Notes: a model not told the origin generated them from the letters alone. A stretch of DNA of 64,000 nt from Paenibacillus rubinfantis (GCF_001486505.1 NZ_LN909066.1:261795-325794); one strand, 5' to 3'. Counted from the stretch's first letter, positions 1 through 8,433 are shown. Translations and numbers: made by a program.

Positions 1-468
1 TTCAGCTTCTTGAATGATGCGCTCTTTCTCAACATAAGCCAGCTGCAGGACTGAGCCAGCTTCATTCATCATCTCGTCGATTTGAGCGCGCATCGCGGCC
101 TCGGCCTGAGCTTTTCCTTCCTCATAGCCCTGACTAAAGCCCTCGGCTTTAAGGGCCTCAATCATGTGCTCATCCTGCTCACGACGCTCTTGCCACCACG
201 CTTCGATTCGCTCTTGTGCTTCGGTTAACAGGCGTTCGGCTTGCTCCGCCGCTTCTCTAACCTGACGTTCGGCGAACTCTTTGGCATCAGCCAGCATCTG
301 TCGTCTGGTTTCTTCCGCCGCGAGATCTTCAGCCGACGGGCCTTGAACCACCGGATTCTCCGTCTGAGGGGAGGATAAGTCGTCGATAGACGTATGGACT
401 TTGGCTAAATTCAGCTGTTTTAAGATTTCAACCGGTACGTATTGAGACACCTTGATCAAATTAGACAA
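1..468 (-). CDS. fliH: Flagellar assembly protein FliH, N-terminal part (truncated by window edge)
   Basis: FliH is the cytosolic regulator of the flagellar export ATPase FliI. The reading frame is open from a TTG start at 468 to the window edge (156 codons seen); the C-terminal part lies outside. The N-terminus reads SNLIKVSQYVPVEILKQL, as in Bacillales FliH, followed by a long Glu/Ala/Gln-rich helical stretch with many charged residues, the expected coiled coil. The start overlaps the last codons of fliG by 8 bases, which implies translational coupling; no ATG fits. It is the sixth gene of the flgB-flgC-fliE-fliF-fliG-fliH order, so fliI is expected next, outside the window. Identity rests on synteny and the N-terminal motif. 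Confidence 0.88.
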   Translation of the reverse strand, partial: MSNLIKVSQYVPVEILKQLNLAKVHTSIDDLSSPQTENPVVQGPSAEDLAAEETRRQMLADAKEFAERQVREAAEQAERLLTEAQERIEAWWQERREQDEHMIEALKAEGFSQGYEEGKAQAEAAMRAQIDEMMNEAGSVLQLAYVEKERIIQEAE

Positions 469-1486
469 TGATGTCATCTCCTCCGCCGCGGGCGATAATA
501 ATCTCACCAGCTTCTTCCAGTCTGCGGATCGTCGCTACGATACGAGTTTGTGCCTCTTCCACATCACGCAGCCGAACCGGTCCCATGTATTCCATCTCTT
601 CCTTGAAGGTCTCGGACATCCGCTTCGACATGTTGCGGAAGACGGCCTCGCGGACCTCTTCGCTGGCCACCTTGAGGGCAAGCTGCAAATCGGCATTCTC
701 GATATCGCGGATAATCCGTTGAATGGAACGATTGTCGATATTGACGATATCCTCGAACACGAACATCCGCTTTTTGATTTCTTCGGCCAGCTCGGGATCC
801 TGAATTTCCAGCGAGTCGAGAATCGTTCTTTCTGTCCCCCGGTCGACCCCATTCAGAATCTGTACGATGGACTCGATACCGCCCGCGCTGGTGTAATCCT
901 GCGTAACCGTTGCGGAAAGCTTCTGCTCCAGCACGCGTTCGACTTGAGAGATAACCTCCGGCGAAGTGCTGTCCATAACCGCAATTCTTCTTGCAACCTC
1001 CGCTTGTTTCTCCTGCGGAAGCGAAGACAGGATTGCTGCCGCTTGCTCGAATTGCAAATAGGACAACACCAAAGCGATTGTTTGTGCGTTTTCGTTTTGA
1101 ATAAAGTTGAGAATTTGATTTGGATCCGCTTTGCGGGCAAAATCGAAAGGCCGGACCTGCAAAGTTGCGGTCAAACGGTTGATAATATCCACAGCTTTCG
1201 ATTGACCCAGCGCCTTCTCCAGAATTTCCTTGGCGTAATTAATGCCGCCCTGGGTGATATATTCCTGCGCCAGACAGATCTGGTGAAATTCCGCCATAAT
1301 CATTTCTTTTTCCACGCTGTCGACTTTGCGTACGTTGGCGATCTCCAGGGTGAGCTGCTCGATTTCATCATCCCGCAAGTGCTTGAAGATTTGTGCAGAC
1401 ACTTCGGGTCCTAACGTAATCAACAATATGGCAGCCTTCTGTTTCCCGCTTAAAACCGGGCTCGATGTTTTTGTCAATGCGTTCAC
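461..1486 (-). CDS. fliG: Flagellar motor switch protein FliG
   Basis: FliG is the rotor protein that attaches to the MS ring (FliF) and meets the MotA stator. The 341 residues match the family length of about 330-340. The N-terminal domain (KQKAAILLITLGPEVSAQIFKHL) is the FliF-binding part. The middle domain has a YLQFEQ version of the EHPQ-type motif and the following PQEKQAEVARRIA helix. The C-terminal torque domain carries the charged helix with RSIQRIIRDIENADLQLALK. The start codon is GTG (MNALTK), and fliF ends just upstream, so the two are co-transcribed. The end overlaps the start of fliH. Nothing looks damaged. Confidence 0.97.
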   Translation of the reverse strand: MNALTKTSSPVLSGKQKAAILLITLGPEVSAQIFKHLRDDEIEQLTLEIANVRKVDSVEKEMIMAEFHQICLAQEYITQGGINYAKEILEKALGQSKAVDIINRLTATLQVRPFDFARKADPNQILNFIQNENAQTIALVLSYLQFEQAAAILSSLPQEKQAEVARRIAVMDSTSPEVISQVERVLEQKLSATVTQDYTSAGGIESIVQILNGVDRGTERTILDSLEIQDPELAEEIKKRMFVFEDIVNIDNRSIQRIIRDIENADLQLALKVASEEVREAVFRNMSKRMSETFKEEMEYMGPVRLRDVEEAQTRIVATIRRLEEAGEIIIARGGGDDIIV

Positions 1487-1488
1487 CC

Positions 1489-3072
1489 CTATTCATCAGC
1501 CAGCCAGGTGCGAAGCAAGTTAACGAATTCGTCAGGCTTCTTCTTGGCCAACGTTTCCAGTTGTTTGCGCACTTGGTTTTCATTCGTGACCGTATCCAAG
1601 TTAATGGACGGGAACTCCGGCGTAAGCGGCAAAGCGATTTCTTCATCCTCTTCTGTCGCTTGCTTGCGGCGGCGGAACAAAACGATTCCGAGGCCTGCCA
1701 ATGCAAGCAGTGCCGCGCCTCCTACTCCCCATACCAACGGGCTTGACAAACTCAAACCACCAGTTTGGATCGCGTCCGAATGGAATGGCTGGGACAACAC
1801 TGAAACTTTTCTCTGCAAATCTTCGTCTGTATAAGTAGTACCGGAATCAGCCAAGTAGGACCCGACGATATTTTTTAAAATATTTTCAATCGCAGACCGG
1901 GTATTCTCATCCAAAGTTTCCTGGCCTTCTGGTGGTTCAACGGCAACATTAATGGTTAAATCCTTAATGACGTAAGGACTAGCGATAATATCCTTCGTAA
2001 TTCGGTTAACCTCGTAGTTGATCGTTGAAGAACTTTCTTCCGAGGACGATCCCCCGTCATTTTCCGCTGATGGATAATTCACGACATCTTCCTCACCGGT
2101 ACCGGGAACTCCGCTAGAGGGACTCGCCGCGCCTGTATAGCTTTTCTGCACCTTTTGCGCGCTGATTTCGATGCCCTTCATATTTTCGGTATCGACTGGA
2201 GTAACGAGATTATCCTTCTGGCTGACTTGGTCGAAGTTGAGCTTAGAAGCTACTAACACTTCGATTTTGTCTGGGCCGGTCAATCGGGACAGAAATTGCT
2301 TCACGCTTTGGCGTACGTCGCTTTCGAACTTCTTTTGCAACGCCATGTTCTCTTGAACCGCCGAAGTCAACGAGCCCGTAGTACCACCTTGTCCGCTTGC
2401 AAGCAATATTGTGTCGTCACTCGATGAGAGCGAGATGTTTTCCACCGGCAAGTTCGGAACCGAAGTCTTTACGAGATTAAAATATCCGTCGATTGCTTCT
2501 TGACTTGGACGGTATCCCGGTTTAAACGAAAGGACGATCGATGCAGTTGCTTTCTCCTGTTCATCCGGGCTGGCGAACACGTTCTCCGCAGGTAGATTGA
2601 TGAGCACTTTCGCGTCATTAATTCCCTGCATTCGCTTCAGCAACTGTTCAACTTCACCGTTTATGGCGCTTTTATACTTCACGTTAAATTCATTATCGGT
2701 CATCCCGATCAAGGAGGAACTTTCATTAAAGGCCTCTAAACCAATTGACCCGTTCTTCACGATACCTTGGGATCCAACATTCACCTTGACTCGTGCCGCT
2801 TCCTTGCTGGGAACCGAGATCGTTGTGCCGTCAGGTCCTAGCTTATATGAAATTCCGCTAGAATCCAGGTAATTGATTATTCCAGCTGCATCGGTTGAAT
2901 CCAAACCTGTAAACGCTACGTCATATTCCGTCTTGGAAAATTGGATCGTCAGCAGGATGATCGCGAGCAGGATAAAAGCCACCGTTGAGATCAATAAAGT
3001 TTTCTGTTTTTTGCTAAATTGGTTCCAGTACCCTTGTAATCGGTCGCGGTACTGTGTAATTCTCTCATTCAC
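1489..3072 (-). CDS. fliF: Flagellar MS-ring protein FliF
   Basis: FliF forms the membrane-embedded MS ring, the platform for the rotor and export gate. The 527-residue protein has two membrane segments, one near residues 26-46 (LLISTVAFILLAIILLTI) and one near 445-468 (VWGVGGAALLALAGLGIVLF), with a large periplasmic-side region between, as expected. The first ring-building motif (LDSSGISYKLGPDGTTISVP) is clear. The stretch with Ser/Glu-rich GGSSSEESSS is the usual flexible loop. The C-terminal cytoplasmic tail (LAKKKPDEFVNLLRTWLADE) is the FliG-binding peptide. It sits between fliE and fliG with short spacers. Confidence 0.97.
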   Translation of the reverse strand: MNERITQYRDRLQGYWNQFSKKQKTLLISTVAFILLAIILLTIQFSKTEYDVAFTGLDSTDAAGIINYLDSSGISYKLGPDGTTISVPSKEAARVKVNVGSQGIVKNGSIGLEAFNESSSLIGMTDNEFNVKYKSAINGEVEQLLKRMQGINDAKVLINLPAENVFASPDEQEKATASIVLSFKPGYRPSQEAIDGYFNLVKTSVPNLPVENISLSSSDDTILLASGQGGTTGSLTSAVQENMALQKKFESDVRQSVKQFLSRLTGPDKIEVLVASKLNFDQVSQKDNLVTPVDTENMKGIEISAQKVQKSYTGAASPSSGVPGTGEEDVVNYPSAENDGGSSSEESSSTINYEVNRITKDIIASPYVIKDLTINVAVEPPEGQETLDENTRSAIENILKNIVGSYLADSGTTYTDEDLQRKVSVLSQPFHSDAIQTGGLSLSSPLVWGVGGAALLALAGLGIVLFRRRKQATEEDEEIALPLTPEFPSINLDTVTNENQVRKQLETLAKKKPDEFVNLLRTWLADE

Positions 3073-3102
3073 AATGTCACCTCATCCGAGCATGTTCGAT
3101 CC

Positions 3103-3411
3103 TTAAATTTGCGTACGCATAATCTCTTGATAAGCTTCGATCACTTTATTCCGGACTTGCGTAGTCAACTGCAAACTTAACAAAGCTTGCTCCGAGGCGA
3201 TCATCATCTCGTCGGCATTTACTTTCCCTAACAGGAATTGATTGTTCACTTGTTGTGCGTTGGCTTCTTGTGCAGCGACTCCGTCCAGTGCATCGCTCAG
3301 AAATGAACTGAATTGCTTTATCGATTCCGCAGGCGTGAGATTCTGCGCATTGCTGGACGTCTGCATCCCTGTCAACGGCTTTAAGGATTCAAAACTCATT
3401 CTCTCGATCAA
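3103..3411 (-). CDS. fliE: Flagellar hook-basal body complex protein FliE
   Basis: FliE joins the MS ring to the proximal rod and is among the first exported flagellar proteins. The 102-residue length and the C-terminal half (EQALLSLQLTTQVRNKVIEAYQEIMRTQI) are typical. The start used is TTG at 3411, because a GGAG-type ribosome-binding site lies about nine bases before it; an internal ATG four codons later (MSFESL) is the alternative. It lies 33 bp after flgC and 30 bp before fliF in the same operon. Confidence 0.93.
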   Translation of the reverse strand: MIERMSFESLKPLTGMQTSSNAQNLTPAESIKQFSSFLSDALDGVAAQEANAQQVNNQFLLGKVNADEMMIASEQALLSLQLTTQVRNKVIEAYQEIMRTQI

Positions 3412-3444
3412 CGTGCAACACTCCTAACTACATTTTTGTCTGGT

Positions 3445-3894
3445 CTATTTACCGATTTGCAAGGCTTTGGTAAACATCGCCTTACTGGCGTTAAGTGCCG
3501 TTACGTTAGCTTCATAAGAGCGGGTTGCCGAAATCATGTCTACCATTTCTTTTAAGATATCGATGTTCGGCATATAGACATACCCTTCACTGTCTGCATC
3601 GGGGTGTGTCGGATTGTAAACCGGTTTAAATGGCGAGGGGTCTTCTTGGATTTTCGTGATTTTCACACCTTGACTGCTTGCATCCTTCCCCATAGCCGAA
3701 TTCAAAGCACTGTCGAAATCCATTTCTTTCGGTGCCATAACCACCGTTTTGCGCCGGTAAGGAACGGCCTTGCCGTCCTCAATCTTGGCCCGGGTCGTTT
3801 CGGCATTGGCGATATTCGAGGAAATCACGTCCATGCGCAGACGTTGTGCGGTTAATGCGGAAGAACTAATTCCAAAACTATCATTGATCTTCAA
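3445..3894 (-). CDS. flgC: Flagellar proximal rod protein FlgC
   Basis: FlgC is a structural protein of the proximal rod. The 149-residue protein begins with the rod/hook-family amphipathic helix and the signature SSNIANAETTRA (about residues 26-37), and ends in the matching helix MVDMISATRSYEANVTALNASKAMF. These two helices pack as a coiled coil in all axial proteins. It follows flgB by 6 bases and is followed by fliE, the canonical order. Confidence 0.96.
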   Translation of the reverse strand: MKINDSFGISSSALTAQRLRMDVISSNIANAETTRAKIEDGKAVPYRRKTVVMAPKEMDFDSALNSAMGKDASSQGVKITKIQEDPSPFKPVYNPTHPDADSEGYVYMPNIDILKEMVDMISATRSYEANVTALNASKAMFTKALQIGK

Positions 3895-3900
3895 TGCCGA

Positions 3901-4308
3901 TTATCTCCCTTCCACAGCGGTGCGTTTCATTTTAATTAAATAGTTCATTTGTTCGATATAAGCGTTATATCTCAGTTGATTTTCGGCAAGTTTTGTCATT
4001 TCGCTATCAATATCGACGTTATTCTGATTGTTGTTCATTGCCGTGCTCTGATCCGTGTTGACAATCGGTTCAGGGACATCGTTCGTTGGTCCTATAACGA
4101 AATGCCTTGCGTCTGTTCTCTTTCCTTGAAGCGCCGGCATTCCATCGTTCATTTCAGCCTGCAGCATACTCTCGAAAGACACGCTGGATTTCTTAAAATA
4201 AGGGGTGTCTACGTTCGCAATATTATTGGAGATAACCCCCTGCCGAAGATTTGCGGCTTGGATTGCGGTATCCAGCCTCTCAAATCCCACCCCGTTCAAC
4301 AACTGCAC
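3901..4308 (-). CDS. flgB: Flagellar proximal rod protein FlgB
   Basis: FlgB is the proximal rod protein and the first gene of the flagellar operon. The 135-residue protein has the SNNIANVDTPYFKKSSVSFE signature near its N-terminus and an amphipathic C-terminal helix. The start is GTG, preceded by a GGGGGG ribosome-binding site at good distance. The 426-bp upstream region has a candidate sigma-A promoter and three Spo0A-type boxes (described separately), so this gene would mark the point of sporulation-linked control of motility. In Bacillus codY separates hslU and flgB; here it is missing. Confidence 0.96.
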   Translation of the reverse strand: MQLLNGVGFERLDTAIQAANLRQGVISNNIANVDTPYFKKSSVSFESMLQAEMNDGMPALQGKRTDARHFVIGPTNDVPEPIVNTDQSTAMNNNQNNVDIDSEMTKLAENQLRYNAYIEQMNYLIKMKRTAVEGR

Positions 4309-4380
4309 TTTAGTTCCCCCCTTAGGCTCATTCGATCTTAATCATTAATAATTCTACAAACAAAAGTTAAATCCTCTTTT

Positions 4381-4533
4381 TTCGACATTTTTTTGCTAAT
4401 TATTGTCTTTCTTCTTGTCTTTCTTACGTCCTAGACAAAAAACATGTTTTATAATGTCATATATCCTAAGTTTCAAGGAGATTCGACATTATTACAATAA
4501 GAAAAAAGCCCTATCTTTCATTTCTTCGACATT
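4381..4533 (-). promoter_or_regulatory. Three Spo0A-type boxes upstream of flgB
   Basis: The nonamer AATGTCGAA (minus strand) occurs three times in 153 bp, at 4381-4389, 4482-4490 and 4525-4533. Each holds TGTCGAA, the 0A-box core (TGNCGAA) bound by phosphorylated Spo0A in Bacillales, and all three have the same orientation. The farthest copy lies just downstream of the candidate -10 hexamer, a place where binding would repress; the other two lie inside the leader. Repression of the flagellar operon at sporulation onset is inferred, not shown. Confidence 0.55.
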
Positions 4534-4544
4534 AATTTTGGTTT

Positions 4545-4574
4545 ATTATGTAAAAATTACAAAACATTCGTCAA
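4545..4574 (-). promoter_or_regulatory. Candidate sigma-A promoter of the flgB (fla/che) operon
   Basis: On the minus strand TTGACG (4569-4574) and CATAAT (4545-4550) are separated by 18 bases. Transcription would start near 4538, leaving a leader of about 230 nt before flgB. The 4309-4734 spacer holds this promoter, the Spo0A-type boxes and the hslU terminator and no gene. Confidence 0.5.
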
Positions 4575-4620
4575 AATCCAGCATAATCCAAAATACTTAA
4601 AATCAATTCCTTTTCTTGGA

Positions 4621-4658
4621 ATTAAGAAAGGCCACCCGCCTGCACGGCGGAGTGGCCT
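4621..4658 (-). terminator. Intrinsic terminator downstream of hslU
   Basis: A GC-rich hairpin (AGGCCAC/GTGGCCT arms with an inner CGCC/GGCG) is followed on the minus strand by TTTCTTAAT. It lies about 75 bp past the hslU stop and separates hslVU from the flagellar operon. Confidence 0.75.
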
Positions 4659-4734
4659 GAATTTTTACATTATTGTGAAAATGGGATAAAGTCCTATCGA
4701 ATGAGAGAACTATCCCGTTTTATCCTAGCGAATC

Positions 4735-6138
4735 CTACAAAATGAACTGACTAAGGTCACGATCTTGGGCAATATTTCCTAGTTTCTCCTTCACATATTC
4801 CGGAGTAATCACCATTTTCTCGAGCGTCAGTTCCGGAGCTTCAAAGGACAGATCCTCCAGCAGCTTCTCGAGAATGGTATGCAGGCGTCTGGCTCCGATG
4901 TTTTCGGTATTCGTGTTGACTGTAGCTGCGATACGGGCGATTTCGTGGATCGCCGCATCCGAAAACTCGATTTCCAGATTTTCCGTACGCAGCAGCTCAA
5001 CATACTGTTTGGTCAGCGCATTTTCCGGCTCTGTTAAGATCGAAACAAAGTCCTCCAACGTTAAGCTGCTCAATTCGACCCGTATCGGAAAACGCCCTTG
5101 TAACTCGGGGATCAAATCGGACGGCTTGGCGATATGGAAGGCTCCCGCAGCGATAAACAAAATATAGTCGGTTTTGATCGGACCGTATTTGGTCATGACC
5201 GTCGAACCTTCCACGATCGGCAGAATGTCGCGTTGCACGCCTTCGCGGGAAACGTCGGGACCTGAACCCTGCCCTCGACTGGCGACTTTATCGATTTCGT
5301 CGATGAAGATAATCCCGGTTTGCTCCGCCCGCATGACGGCTTCCTGAATCAAATCATCCTGATCGATCAGCTTAGCCGCTTCCTCCTGCGTCAACACCTT
5401 GCGCGCTTCCTTTACGGTCAGCTTTCTCTTCTTCGTCCGTTTCGGCAGAAGGTTGCCGAACATTTCTTGCATGTTCATGCCAAGCTGGTCGTTGCCCTGA
5501 CCGGCGAACATATCCATCATCGTTGGCGCATTGTCCTCTACTTCGACTTCCACGATATCGTTCTCCATTTGACCGGCCAGCAGTTTGAAGCGTACTTGGC
5601 GGCGGCGTTCCGTCAGTGTACCGTCTTCCTCCGGCTGCTCCTGGGCAGGGGTGCTGTTTCCGTTACCGCCACCGAATAACATCTCAAAGGGATTACGAAC
5701 CCCTTTGGATTTGCTCTCCGAAGGGACCAGGATGTGAACTAAACGTTCATTGGCGAGCTCTTCCGCCTTGTCTTTCACCTTCTCGGTACGCTCCAGCTTC
5801 ACCGTACGGATCGCCGTTTCAATCAGATCGCGAACCATCGACTCAACGTCCCTGCCTACATACCCGACCTCGGTAAATTTTGTGGCTTCCACTTTAATGA
5901 AGGGGGCACCCACAAGCTTGGCGAGTCGACGGGCAATTTCCGTTTTCCCTACCCCGGTTGGCCCGATCATCAGGATGTTCTTCGGCACGATCTCATCCTG
6001 CACCTCTTCCCGGAGAAGACTACGCCGGTACCGATTCCGCAATGCGACGGCAACCGACTTCTTTGCTTGCTTTTGCCCTACGATGTACTTATCCAGTTCG
6101 GCCACGATTTGTCTTGGCGTTAAATTTTTATCGGTCAT
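4735..6138 (-). CDS. hslU: ATP-dependent protease ATPase subunit HslU (ClpY)
   Basis: HslU is the hexameric AAA+ unfoldase that feeds proteins to the HslV peptidase. The 467-residue protein has Walker A GPTGVGKT at residues 59-66, the pore-loop motif GYVGRD at about 92-97, the Walker B IIFIDEIDK, a sensor-type GRFPIRVEL and the usual C-terminal end (DRDLSQFIL) that docks into HslV. The I-domain (about 140-220) is present and rich in Glu/Gly. It lies 38 bp downstream of hslV and ends the protease operon. Confidence 0.97.
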   Translation of the reverse strand: MTDKNLTPRQIVAELDKYIVGQKQAKKSVAVALRNRYRRSLLREEVQDEIVPKNILMIGPTGVGKTEIARRLAKLVGAPFIKVEATKFTEVGYVGRDVESMVRDLIETAIRTVKLERTEKVKDKAEELANERLVHILVPSESKSKGVRNPFEMLFGGGNGNSTPAQEQPEEDGTLTERRRQVRFKLLAGQMENDIVEVEVEDNAPTMMDMFAGQGNDQLGMNMQEMFGNLLPKRTKKRKLTVKEARKVLTQEEAAKLIDQDDLIQEAVMRAEQTGIIFIDEIDKVASRGQGSGPDVSREGVQRDILPIVEGSTVMTKYGPIKTDYILFIAAGAFHIAKPSDLIPELQGRFPIRVELSSLTLEDFVSILTEPENALTKQYVELLRTENLEIEFSDAAIHEIARIAATVNTNTENIGARRLHTILEKLLEDLSFEAPELTLEKMVITPEYVKEKLGNIAQDRDLSQFIL

Positions 6139-6176
6139 GATTCGTCCCCCCTGAAAACGTTAGTTTCAACGGAACC

Positions 6177-6719
6177 TCAAAGCTCCTCAACGATAATGTT
6201 GTTGTTGGTATACACGCAAATTTCTGAGGCGATCTGGAGGGATTCACGGGCGATATCCTTCGCTTCCAGGCCCTGCCCATGGCGTTTGAGTGCCCGAGCA
6301 GCCGATAGAGCAAAATTACCGCCTGATCCAATAGCCAGTACATCGTCATCCGGCTCAATAATTTCGCCGCCGCCGGAAATAAGCAGCATGCCGGATTTAT
6401 CCATGACGATCATCAAGGCCTCGAGCTTGCGAAGCACGCGGTCCTGCCGCCAATCCTTGGCGAGCTCAACAGCAGCTCGCTGCAGGTTGCCCTGGTGCTC
6501 CTCCAGTTTCCCTTCGAACTTCTCGAATAACGTGATAGCATCGGCAACCGAACCGGCAAAACCGGCCACAACTTGCCCTCGGTACAACCGGCGGACTTTC
6601 TTTGCCGTTTGCTTCATCACAACGTTTTGCCCAAACGTAACTTGCCCGTCTCCGGCAATGGCGCCTTTGCCGTTATGGCGTACGGCGCAAATCGTTGTCG
6701 CGTGAAAAGATAGATCCAT
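6177..6719 (-). CDS. hslV: ATP-dependent protease peptidase subunit HslV (ClpQ)
   Basis: HslV is a proteasome-type N-terminal-nucleophile peptidase, partner of HslU. The 180-residue protein has the family core TTICAVRHNGKGAIAGDGQVTFG and the GSGGNFALSAARAL motif. The encoded N-terminus is MDLSFHATT. Escherichia coli HslV begins at the TT pair, and Bacillus subtilis ClpQ (CodW) exposes a Ser after Met removal. Here residue 2 is Asp, so neither nucleophile is exposed unless a short leader of 3 or 7 residues is cut off. No other start codon with a good ribosome-binding site is visible. The upstream codV/xerC gene of Bacillus is absent. Confidence 0.95.
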   Translation of the reverse strand: MDLSFHATTICAVRHNGKGAIAGDGQVTFGQNVVMKQTAKKVRRLYRGQVVAGFAGSVADAITLFEKFEGKLEEHQGNLQRAAVELAKDWRQDRVLRKLEALMIVMDKSGMLLISGGGEIIEPDDDVLAIGSGGNFALSAARALKRHGQGLEAKDIARESLQIASEICVYTNNNIIVEEL

Positions 6720-6823
6720 GGGTATTCGCCCTTCCTTTCTTGAGTCTCAACCCTCCCCATCCCTCCCTTACCGTAAGGGAGGGCGCCCGAGGGCCTGCTG
6801 CCCTCTGGACTCCCGCAAGAGGA

Positions 6824-7023
6824 GGAACGTAGGATCGACTGAGGCGCTCCTGCCCGCTGTCCCCTTTGGGGATGCGCTCTACTTTGGTGCATGGAACGCT
6901 TTTCCCCCTTCGGGTACGTCTTACTTTGGCTGCTCCTGGGTTACCTGATGAAACACCTAGAAGAACGTGGGATCCACTGGAGGCGCTCCTGAGCCGCTGT
7001 CCCCTTCGGGGATGCGCTTTACT
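6824..7023. repeat. Pair of degenerate 60-bp intergenic repeats between hslV and trmFO
   Basis: Two copies of a 60-61 bp unit lie at 6824-6883 and 6963-7023, both starting GAACGT and sharing GGCGCTCCTG and CGCTGTCCCCTT.GGGGATGCGCT. A partial copy of the middle lies near 6903-6927 (CCCCCTTCGGGTACG). Each unit contains a small CCCC/GGGG hairpin. The 6720-7116 spacer (397 bp) has no credible gene; the open frames across it are low-complexity by-products of the repeat. It looks like a dispersed non-coding repeat family. Confidence 0.6.
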
Positions 7024-7116
7024 GCGAGTGTGAATCAACTAACTAATTCTATGTTTATGAGCTTCCTTGTTTTCAGCATAACTCGTTTGCCCCCTAGATT
7101 GCAAAAAAACGGTGGT

Positions 7117-8433
7117 TTAACCCAACCGTTCTTCTGCCATAAAGGTGCGTAAGCTATTTAGCGCGCGCTGAGCGAGCGCTTCGTTTTTCTCCGCCTTTTT
7201 GCGGTAGCGGGTGTCCAGTTTCGGGAACAGGCCAAAGTTGGCGTTCATCGGCTGGAAGTGTTCGAAATCCGCGGTGGTGATATACCGCGCCATACTGCCG
7301 AGCGTCGTGTCTTCGGGGAAGACGATCCCTTCCTGCTCGGCGGCGGCACGCGCCGCGTTGATCCCGGCGATCAGGCCGGAGGCAGCGGACTCGACGTAAC
7401 CTTCAACACCGGTCATCTGGCCGGCGAAGAACAAAGTAGGCCGCGCTTTCAGTTGATATGTCGGCATCATCAGCTTCGGCGAGTTGATAAATGTGTTGCG
7501 GTGCATCACGCCATAACGCACGAATTCGGCGTTCTCTAGACCCGGGATCATGGAGAACACGCGCTTTTGCTCGCCCCATTTCAAATGGGTCTGGAAGCCT
7601 ACCAGGTTGTACAACGTGCCGGCAGCGTTATCTTGACGCAGCTGTACGACAGCGTGAGGGAGCTTGCCGGTATGCGGGTTTACGAGGCCAACCGGCTTCA
7701 TCGGTCCAAACAACGCGGTCTGCTTACCGCGGCGCATCATGATTTCGATCGGCATGCAGCCTTCGAAATACACTTCCTTCTCGAAGTCTTTCAGTTGCGC
7801 TACTTCCGCATGAATTAACGCGTCATAGAAGGCGTCGAATTCCTCTTCGGTCATCGGGCAATTCAGGTACGCTGCTTCGCCTTTGTCATACCTCGAGGCT
7901 AGGTACACTTTATTCATATCGATCGATTCCTTCTCCACAATCGGAGCGGCGGCATCGTAGAAGTAGAAATAATCCTCGCCGGTCAACTGCCGTATCTGCT
8001 CCGATAGGGCAGGAGACGTTAATGGACCCGTCGCAATCACGACGATCCCTTCCTGCGGAATCTCTTGGATTTCCTCATTGACGACTTCGATCAACGGGTG
8101 TTCCCGCAACGTGCGAGTGATCTCCCCGGAGAAGCCGTCCCGGTCCACCGCCAGCGCCCCGCCGGCCGGTACCGCGTTGCGGTCCGCCGCGCCAAGCACC
8201 AGCGAATTCAGCATCCGCATCTCTTCCTTCAGAACGCCAACCGCGTTCGTCAAACCGTTCGCCCGCAGCGAATTGCTGCAGACCAACTCCGCGAATTTAT
8301 CGGTATGATGCGCCGGGGTTTTGACCACCGGACGCATCTCGTATAAGACCACGGGGATCCCTCGGCTCGCGATCTGCCAAGCCGCTTCACTGCCGGCCAG
8401 TCCCGCGCCAATGACCGTTACTTTGTTCGTCAT
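7117..8433 (-). CDS. trmFO: Methylenetetrahydrofolate-tRNA-(uracil-5-)-methyltransferase TrmFO
   Basis: TrmFO (formerly Gid) makes m5U54 in the T-loop of tRNA using methylenetetrahydrofolate and FAD. The 438-residue protein opens with the FAD-binding Rossmann motif GAGLAGSEAAW (residues 9-19) and has the typical CSNSLRAN and GRGKQTALFGPMKPVGL-like segments (seen here as RRGKQTALFGPMKPVGL). FAGQMTGVEGYVESAASGL near the C-terminus is the second flavin-contact signature. It follows topA by 71 bp, the conserved order. Length and motifs are complete. Confidence 0.97.
   Translation of the reverse strand: MTNKVTVIGAGLAGSEAAWQIASRGIPVVLYEMRPVVKTPAHHTDKFAELVCSNSLRANGLTNAVGVLKEEMRMLNSLVLGAADRNAVPAGGALAVDRDGFSGEITRTLREHPLIEVVNEEIQEIPQEGIVVIATGPLTSPALSEQIRQLTGEDYFYFYDAAAPIVEKESIDMNKVYLASRYDKGEAAYLNCPMTEEEFDAFYDALIHAEVAQLKDFEKEVYFEGCMPIEIMMRRGKQTALFGPMKPVGLVNPHTGKLPHAVVQLRQDNAAGTLYNLVGFQTHLKWGEQKRVFSMIPGLENAEFVRYGVMHRNTFINSPKLMMPTYQLKARPTLFFAGQMTGVEGYVESAASGLIAGINAARAAAEQEGIVFPEDTTLGSMARYITTADFEHFQPMNANFGLFPKLDTRYRKKAEKNEALAQRALNSLRTFMAEERLG

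Noticed and set aside
452..1414. Long plus-strand open frame opposite fliG
   Set aside because: It is the antisense shadow of a well-supported fliG gene; composition (His/Leu/Arg-rich) is not protein-like.
6673..7038. Open frames across the hslV-trmFO spacer (up to 121 codons)
   Set aside because: They are built from the intergenic repeats, start inside hslV, and have low-complexity Arg/Ser/Gly sequence without a ribosome-binding site.
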